A stretch of DNA of 64,000 nucleotides. Source: Salinicoccus halodurans. Lineage in GTDB: Bacteria; Bacillota; Bacilli; Staphylococcales; Salinicoccaceae. Location: assembly GCF_900114445.1 (NCBI RefSeq), contig NZ_FOTB01000006.1, positions 239,012-303,011 of the forward strand, written 5' to 3'. A program made the position numbers and the translations under genes. The notes under the pieces were generated by a model, which was given only the letters and a program-made list of their open reading frames with translations, made no database searches and was not told where the DNA came from. Positions 7,397 through 15,561 of this stretch are shown here, in pieces (the first letter of the stretch is position 1; each line of letters starts with the position of its first letter).

Positions 7397-7563
7397 AAAC
7401 CATACATCTATGGCAATGACTCCATAGTCGTATTAATGTTTTATGCTATAGTTTGATTATTTTTTTAAACACTACTGCTTATGCGACTTGTCGATAATGA
7501 TTATTTAACTCTTAATTCCTGACTCGGGTTTTTTCTAGCAATATCTACCAAACCTGCTATAAT

Positions 7564-7620
7564 CATATTTGGAATATACCATACGAGCTGGTGCAGCGGA
7601 AACTGCATCAGCTTTTTTAT
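7564..7620 (+). ncRNA. Possible small transcript ending in a strong terminator
   Basis: TATAAT at 7558-7563 is followed by about 20 bases and an 11-bp hairpin (AGCTGGTGCAG, 7586-7596, with CTGCATCAGCT, 7603-7613) and six Ts. The -35 region is weak. The layout resembles a short RNA of roughly 50 nt, but expression is unproven. The hairpin could instead stop plus-strand read-through toward the lysin remnant. Confidence 0.3.
7586..7618 (+). terminator. Intrinsic terminator, plus strand
   Basis: An 11-bp stem with one G-T pair and a six-base loop is followed by TTTTTT. Confidence 0.7.
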
Positions 7621-7686
7621 GTATCCCGCCCTCTCGGACGGGTGCAGATAGCACACAAGTGCATGTGTACATATACGTTATTGGCT

Positions 7687-8463
7687 TTAGCTAAATGTGC
7701 CCCACGGCCCATCTTCTCCGACAGCGCCTGTCACACTATCCCATGTGTTGTACGGCAACCACCATGTCTGTCTGTTTTGCTCGTATTCGATCCAAACATG
7801 ATTACCTTGCCTGCAAAGATATGCGTACTTAATTTTATACCCTGGATATACCCATCCACCTTCTGGATTGCTGACAAACGGCCCGTTCGCCCGACTCATA
7901 ATTCGGGAACCGCCAACAGTAAATGTACCTTTCGCTTTGATATACTGCGTACCGTAATCATTTGTTTCCCAGTCTCCAACTGTGTATGGCGTTTGTTGCT
8001 CATCAGTTTGGCTACCATACAGCTTCAGTTCCTGCCCCACTCTGAGCGTTGTTGGGTCTGCAATGCCATTCCAAGTCATCAAATCATCGGCAGTGAAATC
8101 TTCAGTGGCAGCAATACTATAGAGCGTATCGCCTTGCTGCACAATATAGACATCTGGTGTCGGAGATGGAGCGTCCGGCACAGATACTTCTGTTCCACCG
8201 GATTCACCAATAATGTCCTCGCCAGTCTCAAGCGCATATTTCGGGCTATACACACTGCATTTCTTCCACTCATACCCCGGATACGCACTGTGGGGGAACA
8301 TGCCCCCCATCGCAATATTGTCCTGGTCCAGTGCATTGTTCAAATCCGCAAAGGATGCCATCGCTGCATCGGTCAGTTCTTCTTGAGTATAGTCCCCTGC
8401 AATCAGAATGCCCATGGAAAGGTCATTACTGTTACCGATGTTTAATGCAAGATTCAAATACAC
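7687..8463 (-). pseudogene. Phage lysin, C-terminal part: amidase remainder, LysM, SH3
   Basis: This frame contains, in order, the second half of an amidase catalytic domain (NSNDLSMGILIAGDYT through HSAYPGYEWKKC), a linker, a LysM module (YIVQQGDTLYSIA to LRVGQELKLY) and a bacterial SH3 domain ending near DGPWGTFS. LysM and SH3 bind cell wall and the amidase cuts peptidoglycan. The first residues (before NSNDLS) are encoded by the foldback element inserted at 8439. Joining across one copy of the 5-bp target duplication restores frame with the piece at 8717-9377. The gene as found is broken. Confidence 0.8.
8434..8438. repeat. Left target-site duplication (ACCGA)
   Basis: ACCGA at 8434-8438 is repeated at 8712-8716, bracketing the foldback element. 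Removing one copy plus the element restores the codons for YHVGNSNDLS. Confidence 0.85.
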
Positions 8464-8711
8464 ATTATTGCAGAATCTAAAGACTAATATTGCAATGTTA
8501 ATTACATAAAGAATACTTCACGATTTGATGTGGAGAAACAAGCATGATAGCCTTGCTGGCAATGCCAGATTACTTTTGAGCTCTGGCTTCCTGGCTCTTA
8601 TTCATGCTTGTAGAGGCTCCATGTCAAATTGATTTAATACTATATATTCTTCCTTGCAAAACTATGTACTATGCCTTTGCAATATTATGTATTTTAAAAA
8701 TGCAAAACACA
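8439..8711. mobile_element. 273-bp foldback element (MITE) inside the lysin gene
   Basis: The ends are imperfect inverted repeats of about 36 bp: the left end begins TGTTTAATGCAAG and the right end, reverse-complemented, begins TGTGTTTTGCATT. They align without gaps at roughly three quarters of positions. The element is flanked by ACCGA duplications. The centre (8523-8629) folds into one long hairpin: ATTTGATGTGGAG pairs with CTCCATGTCAAAT (two G-T pairs), then ACAAGCATGA with TCATGCTTGT, AGCC with GGCT, and GCCAGA with TCTGGC. It carries no gene. It must be moved by a transposase in trans; which family I cannot say, since its ends differ from the local IS3 element. Confidence 0.85.
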
Positions 8712-9377
8712 ACCGACATGATATCCGACGATAGGCAGCGAGTGATTGTAATGGATAACCGCTCTCGGTCCGTCTGGCGTTTCTATAATATTGTGCGGCT
8801 CAATCGAGAACTTATATCCAATACATGGCCAATCATGCGTATGCACATGGAACCGGGCAAAGGCTTCAGTCGTGCTCCCTGCAAGCGTTGAAAGTGTGGC
8901 ACTATGGTGAATGCCTCTTTCAAGCTGCGCAATCGGTGTTTGATAGTGCGGTGCCGCCCATCTTGTCGATTCTGCAAGCTTTCCTCTCATATCTACCAAT
9001 ACACCTTCGAATGTGTCATCATATAGTGCCATTTCTTTTCGGACGAAATAGTCCGCAATGACCAAATCATCTGTGTCTGTCTTGATAACAAGTACTTCAT
9101 TTTCATAAATCAGCTTATACACGAAGTCTTGCCAAAAGTTTGCCGCACTTTTATCTGTGTTCGGCCGCACATTCAATTTATAGAATAGTGTATTGCTTTG
9201 TGCTTTGTTCTCTTTCATCACACGGAATTCACTATCACTGATGGTGCGGCCGATAAAGTTGATACAGGTATCGAGTGCCAAACGTTTCAGGTAGACACGA
9301 TTTGTCGTTTCAATCGACAATTCAATTTCACTCAAGCGTACTTCTTTGTTTCTATTCATAAAATCTAAGATGCCCAC
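8694..9377 (-). pseudogene. Chimera: N-terminal portal protein joined to N-terminal half of the lysin amidase
   Basis: Residues 1 to about 131 match a phage portal protein (N-terminal RLSEIELSIETTNRVYLKRLALDTC, then the NFWQDFVYKLIYENEVLV core, ending at VLVDMRGK). From about residue 135 the sequence becomes an N-acetylmuramoyl-L-alanine amidase: GIHHSAT (zinc histidine), TTEAFARFHVHTHDWPCIGYKF and GYHVG (second zinc histidine). The last few codons come from the foldback element. The join lies near 8965-8985 and is in frame, so a deletion removed everything from mid-portal to the lysin start. Start is a GTG behind GGAGGTG. Removing the element plus one duplication gives a continuous frame of 471 codons from 9377 to 7687. 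Confidence 0.8.
8712..8716. repeat. Right target-site duplication (ACCGA)
   Basis: This is the second copy of the 5-bp duplication at 8434-8438. Confidence 0.85.
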
Positions 9378-9398
9378 ATTGTATTCACCTCCTGCAAT

Positions 9399-11087
9399 CT
9401 ATCCCAGCATGGCATCCATCATGTCCAGTGATTTATTGATATCTTTCTGGAGCACTTCATCCGAACGATACAGCGCATGCAAGAATGCATGGAAGCCGTC
9501 CGTTTTTCGCCTGACGGGGTCTTTCTTGATAAACTCTTTATTGCCATCTTTTCCAATCTTGACCGCGGTATTGTTCGTATTCCACCGCATCAGCGGATTA
9601 TCGCCCCAGATGACTTGATGGTTATTAAATATCATTTCAACCCTTGGTGATATTTGTGCATGAACTGATTTCATATAGTTGAGAGGCTCCAATTCAATCC
9701 CTGCGCCTTGAAATGCCGGGCGGGTGATATCATATCGGAACCGGTCAATCATGACCTTATGCACCCTCAAATTAAGCCGTCTACATTCTTTTTGTATCCA
9801 TTCGACCATCAGTTCTGGTGCAATCGTTGGTGTATCCACAATAGTGAGATGCCCTTCTTTCTCCCATTCTTCAATCGGTGGTCCAAGCGAAACTTTATCC
9901 AGGAACCCACGACGGGCAAATTGATGACTATGCCATATATAGTTATTATCAACACGGAATAAGAAACCAATCGCAGCGAAGTCTACTGTATTGGCGTAAT
10001 CGACACCAACAACGGCGGTTCTGTTATTAAGTAACGGCATCGGCCGATTGGTTTTCATAATGTCTTCCCAGGTAGCCACAATCTTCTCCAGATCCTCTTC
10101 TGGCAAGTTCATACGCTTAGTCATGAATTCAGCACGAGAAGTGCCGTCATAATTAAATTTCATGTATTCCTCTTGAATTTCTTCAAAGAGTATTTCAGCG
10201 TATTCACTCATCGGCTGGGAAAACATCGGGTTTGCTTTCTCCCAATTTTTTTGATCAGCTACTTCTTTTTCATCGTCCAGTTTGCAAATAAAAACGAACA
10301 TCTTAGAATCAGGATGTTCGCCATCTAATATATTATTCGCAATGCGTTTCATGTTATCTAGATAACCATCTCTGACATAACCGTCTGTACCAATGTAGAA
10401 CTTCCGTGAGTCTTTTTTCTTACCCATACCAGAGGTGTATACATTGACCAGATCAGAGCTTTCATAAGCATGTATTTCATCAAAAATAACGAAGCCCTGG
10501 CGCCCACCGTCTTTTGTTTTCGGGTTTGCCGTATGGAACTTAAACTTTGAGTTGGTGCCATTCGATTTGATTTCCAACTTCGTTTTGTAGAATGCTCTTT
10601 GAAGTGTGGTTGCGGCATTGATTGAATCATATATTTCTTCAAAGCTTGTTTTTGCCTGTTCTTCGCTGTTCGCTACTACAGAGCCATTATAGTTTTCAAT
10701 ACCATGCAATTCAGATATTAGATAGTGACTGATGACGGATATTAATCCGTTTTTACCACCGCCACGCCCCATCATTATCAGGAACTCTTTATAGTAGCTC
10801 CTATTATTATGTGAGTGAAATAAAAATATAAAGCTGATGATGAATTTTTGAAATGGCTGCAAAGGGAAATACCACTTCTCTGCAAACTTGATACATTTGC
10901 TGATGTGTTCTTCATCAAAATATAAATCGCCGGATTCAACTCTCTTAAAAATCGATTTTTCAAGCAGTTTTATTAACTTTATTCGCTCGGTATTAAGTAC
11001 AATATTGTTATTTTTGTAGCTATCAATGTAGTCAGTAACAAAAGAAGGAACACCATTTTTATTAAGAATAGAATTTTCAGCAGTCAT
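9399..11087 (-). CDS. terL: Phage terminase large subunit
   Basis: A 562-residue DNA-packaging motor of the terminase_1 type. The ATPase domain has a Walker A-like MGRGGGKNG (about 106-114) and Walker B FVIFDEIHAY (about 202-211). The C-terminal nuclease domain has VVGVDYANTVDFAAIG (about 363-378) and RKTDGFHAFLHAL near the end. Length fits the family and no frameshift is seen, so the gene is intact. It overlaps the small-subunit gene by an ATGA junction and is followed after 21 bases by the portal start, a normal phage order. With the head genes gone it can have no packaging role unless a helper phage is present. Confidence 0.93.
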   Translation of the reverse strand: MTAENSILNKNGVPSFVTDYIDSYKNNNIVLNTERIKLIKLLEKSIFKRVESGDLYFDEEHISKCIKFAEKWYFPLQPFQKFIISFIFLFHSHNNRSYYKEFLIMMGRGGGKNGLISVISHYLISELHGIENYNGSVVANSEEQAKTSFEEIYDSINAATTLQRAFYKTKLEIKSNGTNSKFKFHTANPKTKDGGRQGFVIFDEIHAYESSDLVNVYTSGMGKKKDSRKFYIGTDGYVRDGYLDNMKRIANNILDGEHPDSKMFVFICKLDDEKEVADQKNWEKANPMFSQPMSEYAEILFEEIQEEYMKFNYDGTSRAEFMTKRMNLPEEDLEKIVATWEDIMKTNRPMPLLNNRTAVVGVDYANTVDFAAIGFLFRVDNNYIWHSHQFARRGFLDKVSLGPPIEEWEKEGHLTIVDTPTIAPELMVEWIQKECRRLNLRVHKVMIDRFRYDITRPAFQGAGIELEPLNYMKSVHAQISPRVEMIFNNHQVIWGDNPLMRWNTNNTAVKIGKDGNKEFIKKDPVRRKTDGFHAFLHALYRSDEVLQKDINKSLDMMDAMLG

Positions 11088-11416
11088 GTTAATTCTTCTT
11101 CACTGTATTCTGCTTTATTCTTTTCTTGGATTAACTTCAATTCATATTCCTTCATGTATCGATCGATTTCTTTTTTGATATTTAGTAACTGAGCATTGAT
11201 ATTCTTCATGTCACTGATGAGCGGATGGGCTTTCACATAGCTTTGCTCACCATTTTTTATTTCCACAGATGGTCCATCTTTTCTCACCTGCGCCTGCATC
11301 TTTCGGAAAAGATTCAGGAGATCCACATACCGTTGGATAATTTCAACAGCACTGTGGTCATCCTGGTCAATCTTGGACAAAAGGTATTTAGAAACATTAT
11401 CAACTGCTACTGCCAT
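11084..11416 (-). CDS. terS: Phage terminase small subunit (P27-like)
   Basis: A 110-residue helical protein in the right place and size for a P27-family small terminase, which recognises the packaging site on DNA. Features are the early VSKYLLSKIDQDD, a helical block with VEIIQRYVDLLNLFRKMQAQVRKDG, and a C-terminal coiled coil (IDRYMKEYELKLIQEK). The ATG at 11416 is chosen because GAGGTG lies 6 bases upstream; a GTG three codons earlier lies inside that site. Its stop overlaps the terL start. Confidence 0.85.
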   Translation of the reverse strand: MAVAVDNVSKYLLSKIDQDDHSAVEIIQRYVDLLNLFRKMQAQVRKDGPSVEIKNGEQSYVKAHPLISDMKNINAQLLNIKKEIDRYMKEYELKLIQEKNKAEYSEEELT

Positions 11417-11589
11417 GCTACTCACCTCATTTCTTTGTCAACCCCTCCCCCCCTCTTTTCGTAAGCTGTGAGACCCCCATCATGAGAGATTAATTTATAA
11501 AATCTGCGGAGTTGATTCCCCCCATCCGGTTCCCCAGAGGAAATAAAAAGTCGATTCGGTTTGACCCGGGGCATTATGTTCTTATTCTT

Positions 11590-11934
11590 TTACCACATTT
11601 CATCAGCTGACCATTTGTTTTCTTTAGGCTTATGATTTTCTTTCCATCGTTCATGATGCCTTTCATGACATTCAAAACAGACAGTGACTAAATTACTTTC
11701 ATCAAGTCTAAGATCTGGTCGCTCTTCTAACTCTTTAATGTGATGAACAATTAATGCATTCTTCTTTCGTCCATTACGATTAAGCTCACCTCTATCAATC
11801 GTGAGCTTGCCTTTGGCTTTACACCATTGACATTCATTGTTATCTCTTTGTCTAATCTTCTTTCGCATTGCCTTCCATGATTGACTAAGATAAAACTTCT
11901 TTCTATCAATCAGTTCATCAAAGTTAAATACCAT
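11590..11934 (-). CDS. Phage HNH endonuclease
   Basis: A 114-residue HNH nuclease of the kind that lies just before terS in many cos-type siphophages and helps packaging or cutting at cos. Two zinc-binding CxxC-type pairs are visible (CQWC and CFECH) with the HNH core VHHIKELEERP, N, then HERHH. GAGGTG lies 7 bases before the ATG. The gene looks intact. Confidence 0.92.
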   Translation of the reverse strand: MVFNFDELIDRKKFYLSQSWKAMRKKIRQRDNNECQWCKAKGKLTIDRGELNRNGRKKNALIVHHIKELEERPDLRLDESNLVTVCFECHERHHERWKENHKPKENKWSADEMW

Positions 11935-11940
11935 TCTTTT

Positions 11941-12069
11941 TCACCTCAACAAGTTAGCCTTACTGCAACACTCATCTGCAAGCCAATATATGGCCATCAA
12001 GATGTGGATCACTGTCCTCTCAAGCTGTGACTTATCCTGTTGCCATAACTGATTATCATATGCATCCAC
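11941..12069 (-). CDS. Possible small phage protein, 42 residues
   Basis: A frame from GTG 12069 to TGA 11941 encodes a helical peptide with LWQQDKSQLERTVIHILMAI. Its stop overlaps the ribosome binding site of the HNH gene, a tight phage-like arrangement. The start is uncertain because AGGAG overlaps the GTG. Function is unknown. Confidence 0.35.
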   Translation of the reverse strand: MDAYDNQLWQQDKSQLERTVIHILMAIYWLADECCSKANLLR

Positions 12070-12078
12070 TCCTATATA

Positions 12079-12104
12079 ATAAAAGGACGCTCGACTGAGC
12101 GCCC
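12079..12104 (-). terminator. Minus-strand terminator within the phage segment
   Basis: GGGCGCTC pairs with GAGCGTCC (one mismatch) with a four-base loop, followed on the minus strand by TTTTATT. It lies before the small ORF and HNH gene. The stretch from here to 12373 holds no gene that I can see. Confidence 0.65.
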
Positions 12105-12373
12105 TCGTTGATACCATATATATTATTATCTTATCTAATAATGATGAATCCCACAGATCATGTGAGCTTCAGTGTGAGTAAGGAAAACATTCCAGGTTTT
12201 ACAATGTGTGTGACTGTATAAGCAAAGCGATTTATAGATATACATCTACACTTACTATTATAAAGAGTATCAACAGACAATGTGTCCAGATAAAGTCCGA
12301 CTTTTCAATAATAGTATTAGAGAATATATAAAATCGATGTATAATGATATATAACAGTAAAGGAGATGATGAT

Positions 12374-13060
12374 ATGTACTTTGATGGATTTGATGCAGCA
12401 AGAGCTCAGATGGCTTCAGTTAATACCGCAATGAATTATTTAAACAGTCAACGTGATATGGCTATAAGCATTACTAAGTCAGTTCCGATAAATAACAGCA
12501 TTCAAATATCATATGAGAAATACTTAGCAGAAAGAGAAGGGCTTATAAATCAAGTAAAGGAAATCACATCACCCAAACATTATTTAAGTAATTTCAGTTT
12601 TTCTAATGTTCCAGCTTTAGATCACAACTATTTTAATATTGATGTAATCAAAATAAACTTACCTCAGATAAATATTCAAACTGATTTATTTAATTCAATA
12701 TCCCAAGAATTGACTCGTACTATTAATAAACAGCAAGCATCTGTTATTCAAGTCTTTCGAGAGATTTCTTCCACTATGAATTTGATAAGCGAATTCAACA
12801 TGCGAACTATTATTTATAATGCATCGACCATACCAATCGATAAGGAAATGGATGAAGATACATTAAATATTTTAGAGAAATATAAAACAGCAATAATAAC
12901 TGTATCACCTTATATCGTTCACTATTTCATTGGATCAGTTGTATTCGCCTTTATATTCATCCAAATAGTTAGTGATCCATCCGGTTTTTCACTTCTTCTA
13001 TTTTTACTCCAAAGAATATACGAAAGTGATTCATTGATTAAAGATGATAAAGAAAAATAA
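12374..13060 (+). CDS. Hypothetical protein with C-terminal membrane segments
   Basis: A 228-residue protein starting at ATG 12374, 7 bases after AAAGGAGATG. An earlier in-frame ATG at 12344 precedes the ribosome binding site, so it is not used. The first 165 residues are soluble and polar, with repeated I-N-S patterns (VPINNSIQI, INLPQINIQ). One long or two short membrane segments lie at about 175-215, before a charged tail. I recognise no family. It runs against the surrounding phage genes, so it may be a lysogenic-conversion or later-inserted gene. Confidence 0.6.
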   Translation: MYFDGFDAARAQMASVNTAMNYLNSQRDMAISITKSVPINNSIQISYEKYLAEREGLINQVKEITSPKHYLSNFSFSNVPALDHNYFNIDVIKINLPQINIQTDLFNSISQELTRTINKQQASVIQVFREISSTMNLISEFNMRTIIYNASTIPIDKEMDEDTLNILEKYKTAIITVSPYIVHYFIGSVVFAFIFIQIVSDPSGFSLLLFLLQRIYESDSLIKDDKEK

Positions 13061-13093
13061 GACGAAATTTCGATATCATCTTATTTCTTTTTT
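13055..13093 (+). terminator. Terminator after the 12374 gene
   Basis: AATAAGA pairs with TCTTATT, followed by TCTTTTTT. Confidence 0.75.
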
Positions 13094-13131
13094 CCTAAGA
13101 AGAAAGGAGGAGAACTTTGGCGTCTGAACAT

Positions 13132-13905
13132 TCACTCTTTGTTAATCCCTCGTATTCCGATTTTTAAAAACCTTCCTTTTGTACCATCACTAATTTTATA
13201 CCTGTCAATAACCAATAGAATTGTATCATTGAAATCTTTGTTATATACATTTTTTCCTTGAATACTAATTTCTAGTTTAGGTAATTCATCTACAATTTCA
13301 GCGAAATGTAAGTTTGAAAAAAGTATAAATTCTTTTGGTATTGATACATCTAAATATCCATCTGAGGTAATCCCTTTATAAGGTGTCTTAAAGGTTTCTT
13401 CTGAATTAAAATCCATTCTAAACATTGACCCGTTTTTACGATGACTAGTAGTCAAGGAATACTGTCCTGGCTTATTTTTTTCTTCTTCAAATAATACATC
13501 CCAATAGCCATGTTTATATGTCTTTTTTTGTTCTAATTGATTTACTGGTACTTTAAATGATGTTTTAACAGTCAATTTTTTACCAATTCCCCCAGCATTA
13601 TAAAGCTTTAAATACGTTTTTTCGTTTGCTATATTCATTTTCCTCCTGAAATCATGAACTGATTTCTCTCTTATAACACTTAATTGTTCTTCATCTGTTG
13701 ATGCAGTAATGAAATTATAAAGTATAGAATTTACAAATATATCATTTTGAAATTTTGATTCAAATGTAGTTGAATTAAAAATAAAGAATGGATTATCTTT
13801 TAAACGCCTATCTGCAGTATTAATATATAATGAAAATCCACTTAGTAATACAGAAACTAGTGCTATTACTGCTGAAAAAATTGAAATTATCAATGATGTT
13901 TCCAA
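13132..13905 (-). CDS. Hypothetical membrane-anchored protein
   Basis: A 257-residue protein with a TTG start 9 bases after AAGGAGG. One membrane segment lies at about 5-28 (LIISIFSAVIALVSVLLSGFSL). The rest is a soluble domain with many beta strands and no motif I know. A single N-terminal anchor and a large domain recur in orphan proteins on Gram-positive mobile elements. It converges on the 12374 gene across a short spacer. Confidence 0.6.
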   Translation of the reverse strand: METSLIISIFSAVIALVSVLLSGFSLYINTADRRLKDNPFFIFNSTTFESKFQNDIFVNSILYNFITASTDEEQLSVIREKSVHDFRRKMNIANEKTYLKLYNAGGIGKKLTVKTSFKVPVNQLEQKKTYKHGYWDVLFEEEKNKPGQYSLTTSHRKNGSMFRMDFNSEETFKTPYKGITSDGYLDVSIPKEFILFSNLHFAEIVDELPKLEISIQGKNVYNKDFNDTILLVIDRYKISDGTKGRFLKIGIRGINKE

Positions 13906-13992
13906 AAAATATATCCTCCTTGAAAAATGGTATATAATTATAATAACAAACCATAGACGATATGTTTTCTGATATCCTTCCTATATCAGTAT

Positions 13993-14082
13993 TTACGATA
14001 AATTTCTTACTTTTGCAGGTACAAAATATTTTCTGCCATGCTCAATCTTTAAATGTCTGAAATCCATTATATTGTCGCTCAT
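13993..14082 (-). CDS. Small phage protein, 29 residues
   Basis: A frame MSDNIMDFRHLKIEHGRK... with a strong ribosome binding site (AAAGGAGTGAG) that overlaps the stop codon of the preceding methyltransferase fragment. This tight coupling suggests a real phage gene, or the surviving start of one. Function is unknown. Confidence 0.4.
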   Translation of the reverse strand: MSDNIMDFRHLKIEHGRKYFVPAKVRNLS

Positions 14083-14087
14083 CTTAC

Positions 14088-14342
14088 TCACTCCTTTTCT
14101 AATTTCATAAATACCAACCAATGAGTCTTAGACCTCTTGTTACCGAAGAGTGGTTTATATCCAATTGCATTCAAGACTTCTTTTAAGCTTACCTGCTCCT
14201 CATTCCATTTGAATATCAGTGTGCCATTTAGTTTGAGGACCCTCATGCACTCGCTGAACCCTTGATGAATGTCTATTGGCCATAAGTCATCCAGCACTCC
14301 ATATTTCTTAGCAAGCCATGAATCTGAAGTTAGACTAGAAAC
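14088..14342 (-). pseudogene. 5'-truncated SAM-dependent methyltransferase of phage type
   Basis: The frame is open back to the IS edge, with no good start; GTG at 14297 is only the first start-like codon. It encodes the C-terminal part of a Rossmann-fold methyltransferase: WPIDIHQGFSECMRVLKLNGTLIFKWNE (helix, then the strand after the L-x-x-G-G/N turn) and a late strand THWLVFMKL. Phage DNA or small-molecule methyltransferases of this type lie in early operons. The IS3 element starts a base or so beyond the frame, so insertion or later deletion probably removed the 5' part. Confidence 0.65.
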
Positions 14343-14407
14343 CGGACACAGTAAATTGAGACAGAAAAAGATACAATGGTATCATATAAAATTTACGGAA
14401 GGTGTTC

Positions 14408-14707
14408 ATGATTATGGCTAGAGGCAGGAATTACGATAAACAGATTAAGGCGGAGGCAGTGAGTTTAGTGGTCGATAATGGTAAGACCATTGCTTCAGTG
14501 GCCCGTGAATTGGAGATTCCAAAGAGTACCGTGGGCAAGTGGGTCGAGAATTATAAAGACAATGGGACGGATGCATTCATCGGCAGCGGTAACCTGAGCC
14601 CAGAGAATCAGAGAGAGCGGGATTTACAGAAACAATTAAGAGATCTGGAGGAAGAGAATAAAATACTAAAAAAGGCTATGCGCATCTTTACCAACGACCA
14701 GAAGTGA
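14408..14707 (+). CDS. IS3-family transposase OrfA
   Basis: A 99-residue helix-turn-helix protein (YDKQIKAEAVSLVVDNGKTIASVARELEIPKSTVGKW) followed by a leucine-zipper-like coil (LQKQLRDLEEENKILKKA). It binds the IS ends. The ATG at 14408 follows GGAAGG; an ATG two codons on is equally possible. The A-AAA-AAG site near its end allows ribosomes to shift into orfB and make the OrfAB transposase. Confidence 0.9.
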   Translation: MIMARGRNYDKQIKAEAVSLVVDNGKTIASVARELEIPKSTVGKWVENYKDNGTDAFIGSGNLSPENQRERDLQKQLRDLEEENKILKKAMRIFTNDQK

Positions 14708-15561
14708 TTTATGGCTTCATCGCAGACCACCGGCACGAATTTCGTGTATCAAAGATGTGCAGCACCCTCGGTGTTTCAAAGGGCGGCTTCTATGAATGGA
14801 TGGGACGAACAGAATCACCACAGAAGCAACGGAAAGAAGAGATGAAAGATAAGATTCGGCAGATCCACAAGCAATCCAAAGCGCGGTATGGCAGCCCGAA
14901 AATCACAGCGATACTCCGTCAGGATGGCATCCGCATTTCCGAACGCACTGTGACGCGTTATATGAAAGAGATGGGCATTCGTTCAAACACAGCGAAGAAA
15001 TATAAGGCCACCACAAATTCAAAACATAATCTACCGGTTTATCCGAATCTGCTGGATCAGGACTTCAAAGTCAGCGGGCGTGGCGAAGTATGGGTCTCAG
15101 ATATCACTTACATCCCGACGAAAGAAGGCTGGCTTTACCTGGCGACCGTGATGGATCTGTTTTCCAGGCGCATCATCGGCTGGGCGATGTCTGGCAAAAT
15201 GACGAAAGACCTGGTAATTCGCGCACTGAAGCGTGCATTTCAGACTCAGGCGCCCACAAAAGGACTGATTCATCATTCCGACAGAGGCAGCCAGTATGCA
15301 GCGCTGGACTATCAAGCCTTACTGCGGGCCAACGGTATCACGACCAGCATGAGCCGCAAAGGCAACTGTTACGACAATGCCTATATTGAATCCTTTCACA
15401 GTATCATCAAGAAAGAACTGATTCATCATGAGAATTACGCCACCAGAGCAGTCGCAAGCAGGAGCATACTGGAATACATCGTCAGTTTCTATAACTACGA
15501 AAGAATACATTCTTATATCGATTATCTGTCACCGATTGAATTCGAAAAACGGTATGCTTAA
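14704..15561 (+). CDS. IS3-family transposase OrfB (DDE integrase domain)
   Basis: A 285-residue protein with an N-terminal HTH_21-like region and an rve/DDE domain. The catalytic residues are D in VWVSDITYIP, D in HHSDRGSQYA and E in GNCYDNAYIESFHSIIK. It lies in the -1 frame relative to orfA and overlaps it by 4 bases. The frame is full length, so the element may still be active. Confidence 0.93.
   Translation: MIYGFIADHRHEFRVSKMCSTLGVSKGGFYEWMGRTESPQKQRKEEMKDKIRQIHKQSKARYGSPKITAILRQDGIRISERTVTRYMKEMGIRSNTAKKYKATTNSKHNLPVYPNLLDQDFKVSGRGEVWVSDITYIPTKEGWLYLATVMDLFSRRIIGWAMSGKMTKDLVIRALKRAFQTQAPTKGLIHHSDRGSQYAALDYQALLRANGITTSMSRKGNCYDNAYIESFHSIIKKELIHHENYATRAVASRSILEYIVSFYNYERIHSYIDYLSPIEFEKRYA

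Larger units (their letters stand above)
7265..7686. other. Intergenic region with two hairpins, no clear gene
   Basis: About 420 AT-rich bases hold the terminator at 7357-7396 and a promoter-plus-terminator unit at 7558-7618. Open frames are all shorter than 30 codons or lie antisense to the lysin gene. I see no convincing protein gene. Confidence 0.6.
7687..14342 (-). other. Decayed prophage segment
   Basis: Reading leftwards, the order is a truncated methyltransferase, small genes, HNH endonuclease, terminase small and large subunits, portal fused to lysin. That is the packaging-to-lysis order of a siphophage with head, tail and baseplate genes deleted. No integrase, repressor or replication genes remain in this segment. 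Two orphan genes (12374 and 13132) lie inside it. Confidence 0.8.

Noticed and set aside
7591..8445. A 284-codon plus-strand ORF
   Set aside because: It lies antisense to the lysin LysM/SH3 frame, which has clear domain motifs. The antisense translation has no recognisable motif and is cysteine-rich in a random way.
8604..9061. Plus-strand ORFs of 78-95 codons
   Set aside because: They cross the foldback element boundary or mirror the portal-amidase chimera and have no ribosome binding sites.
14402..14413. Alternative GTG start for IS orfA
   Set aside because: The GTG lies within the ribosome binding site region; the ATG codons just after it fit better.
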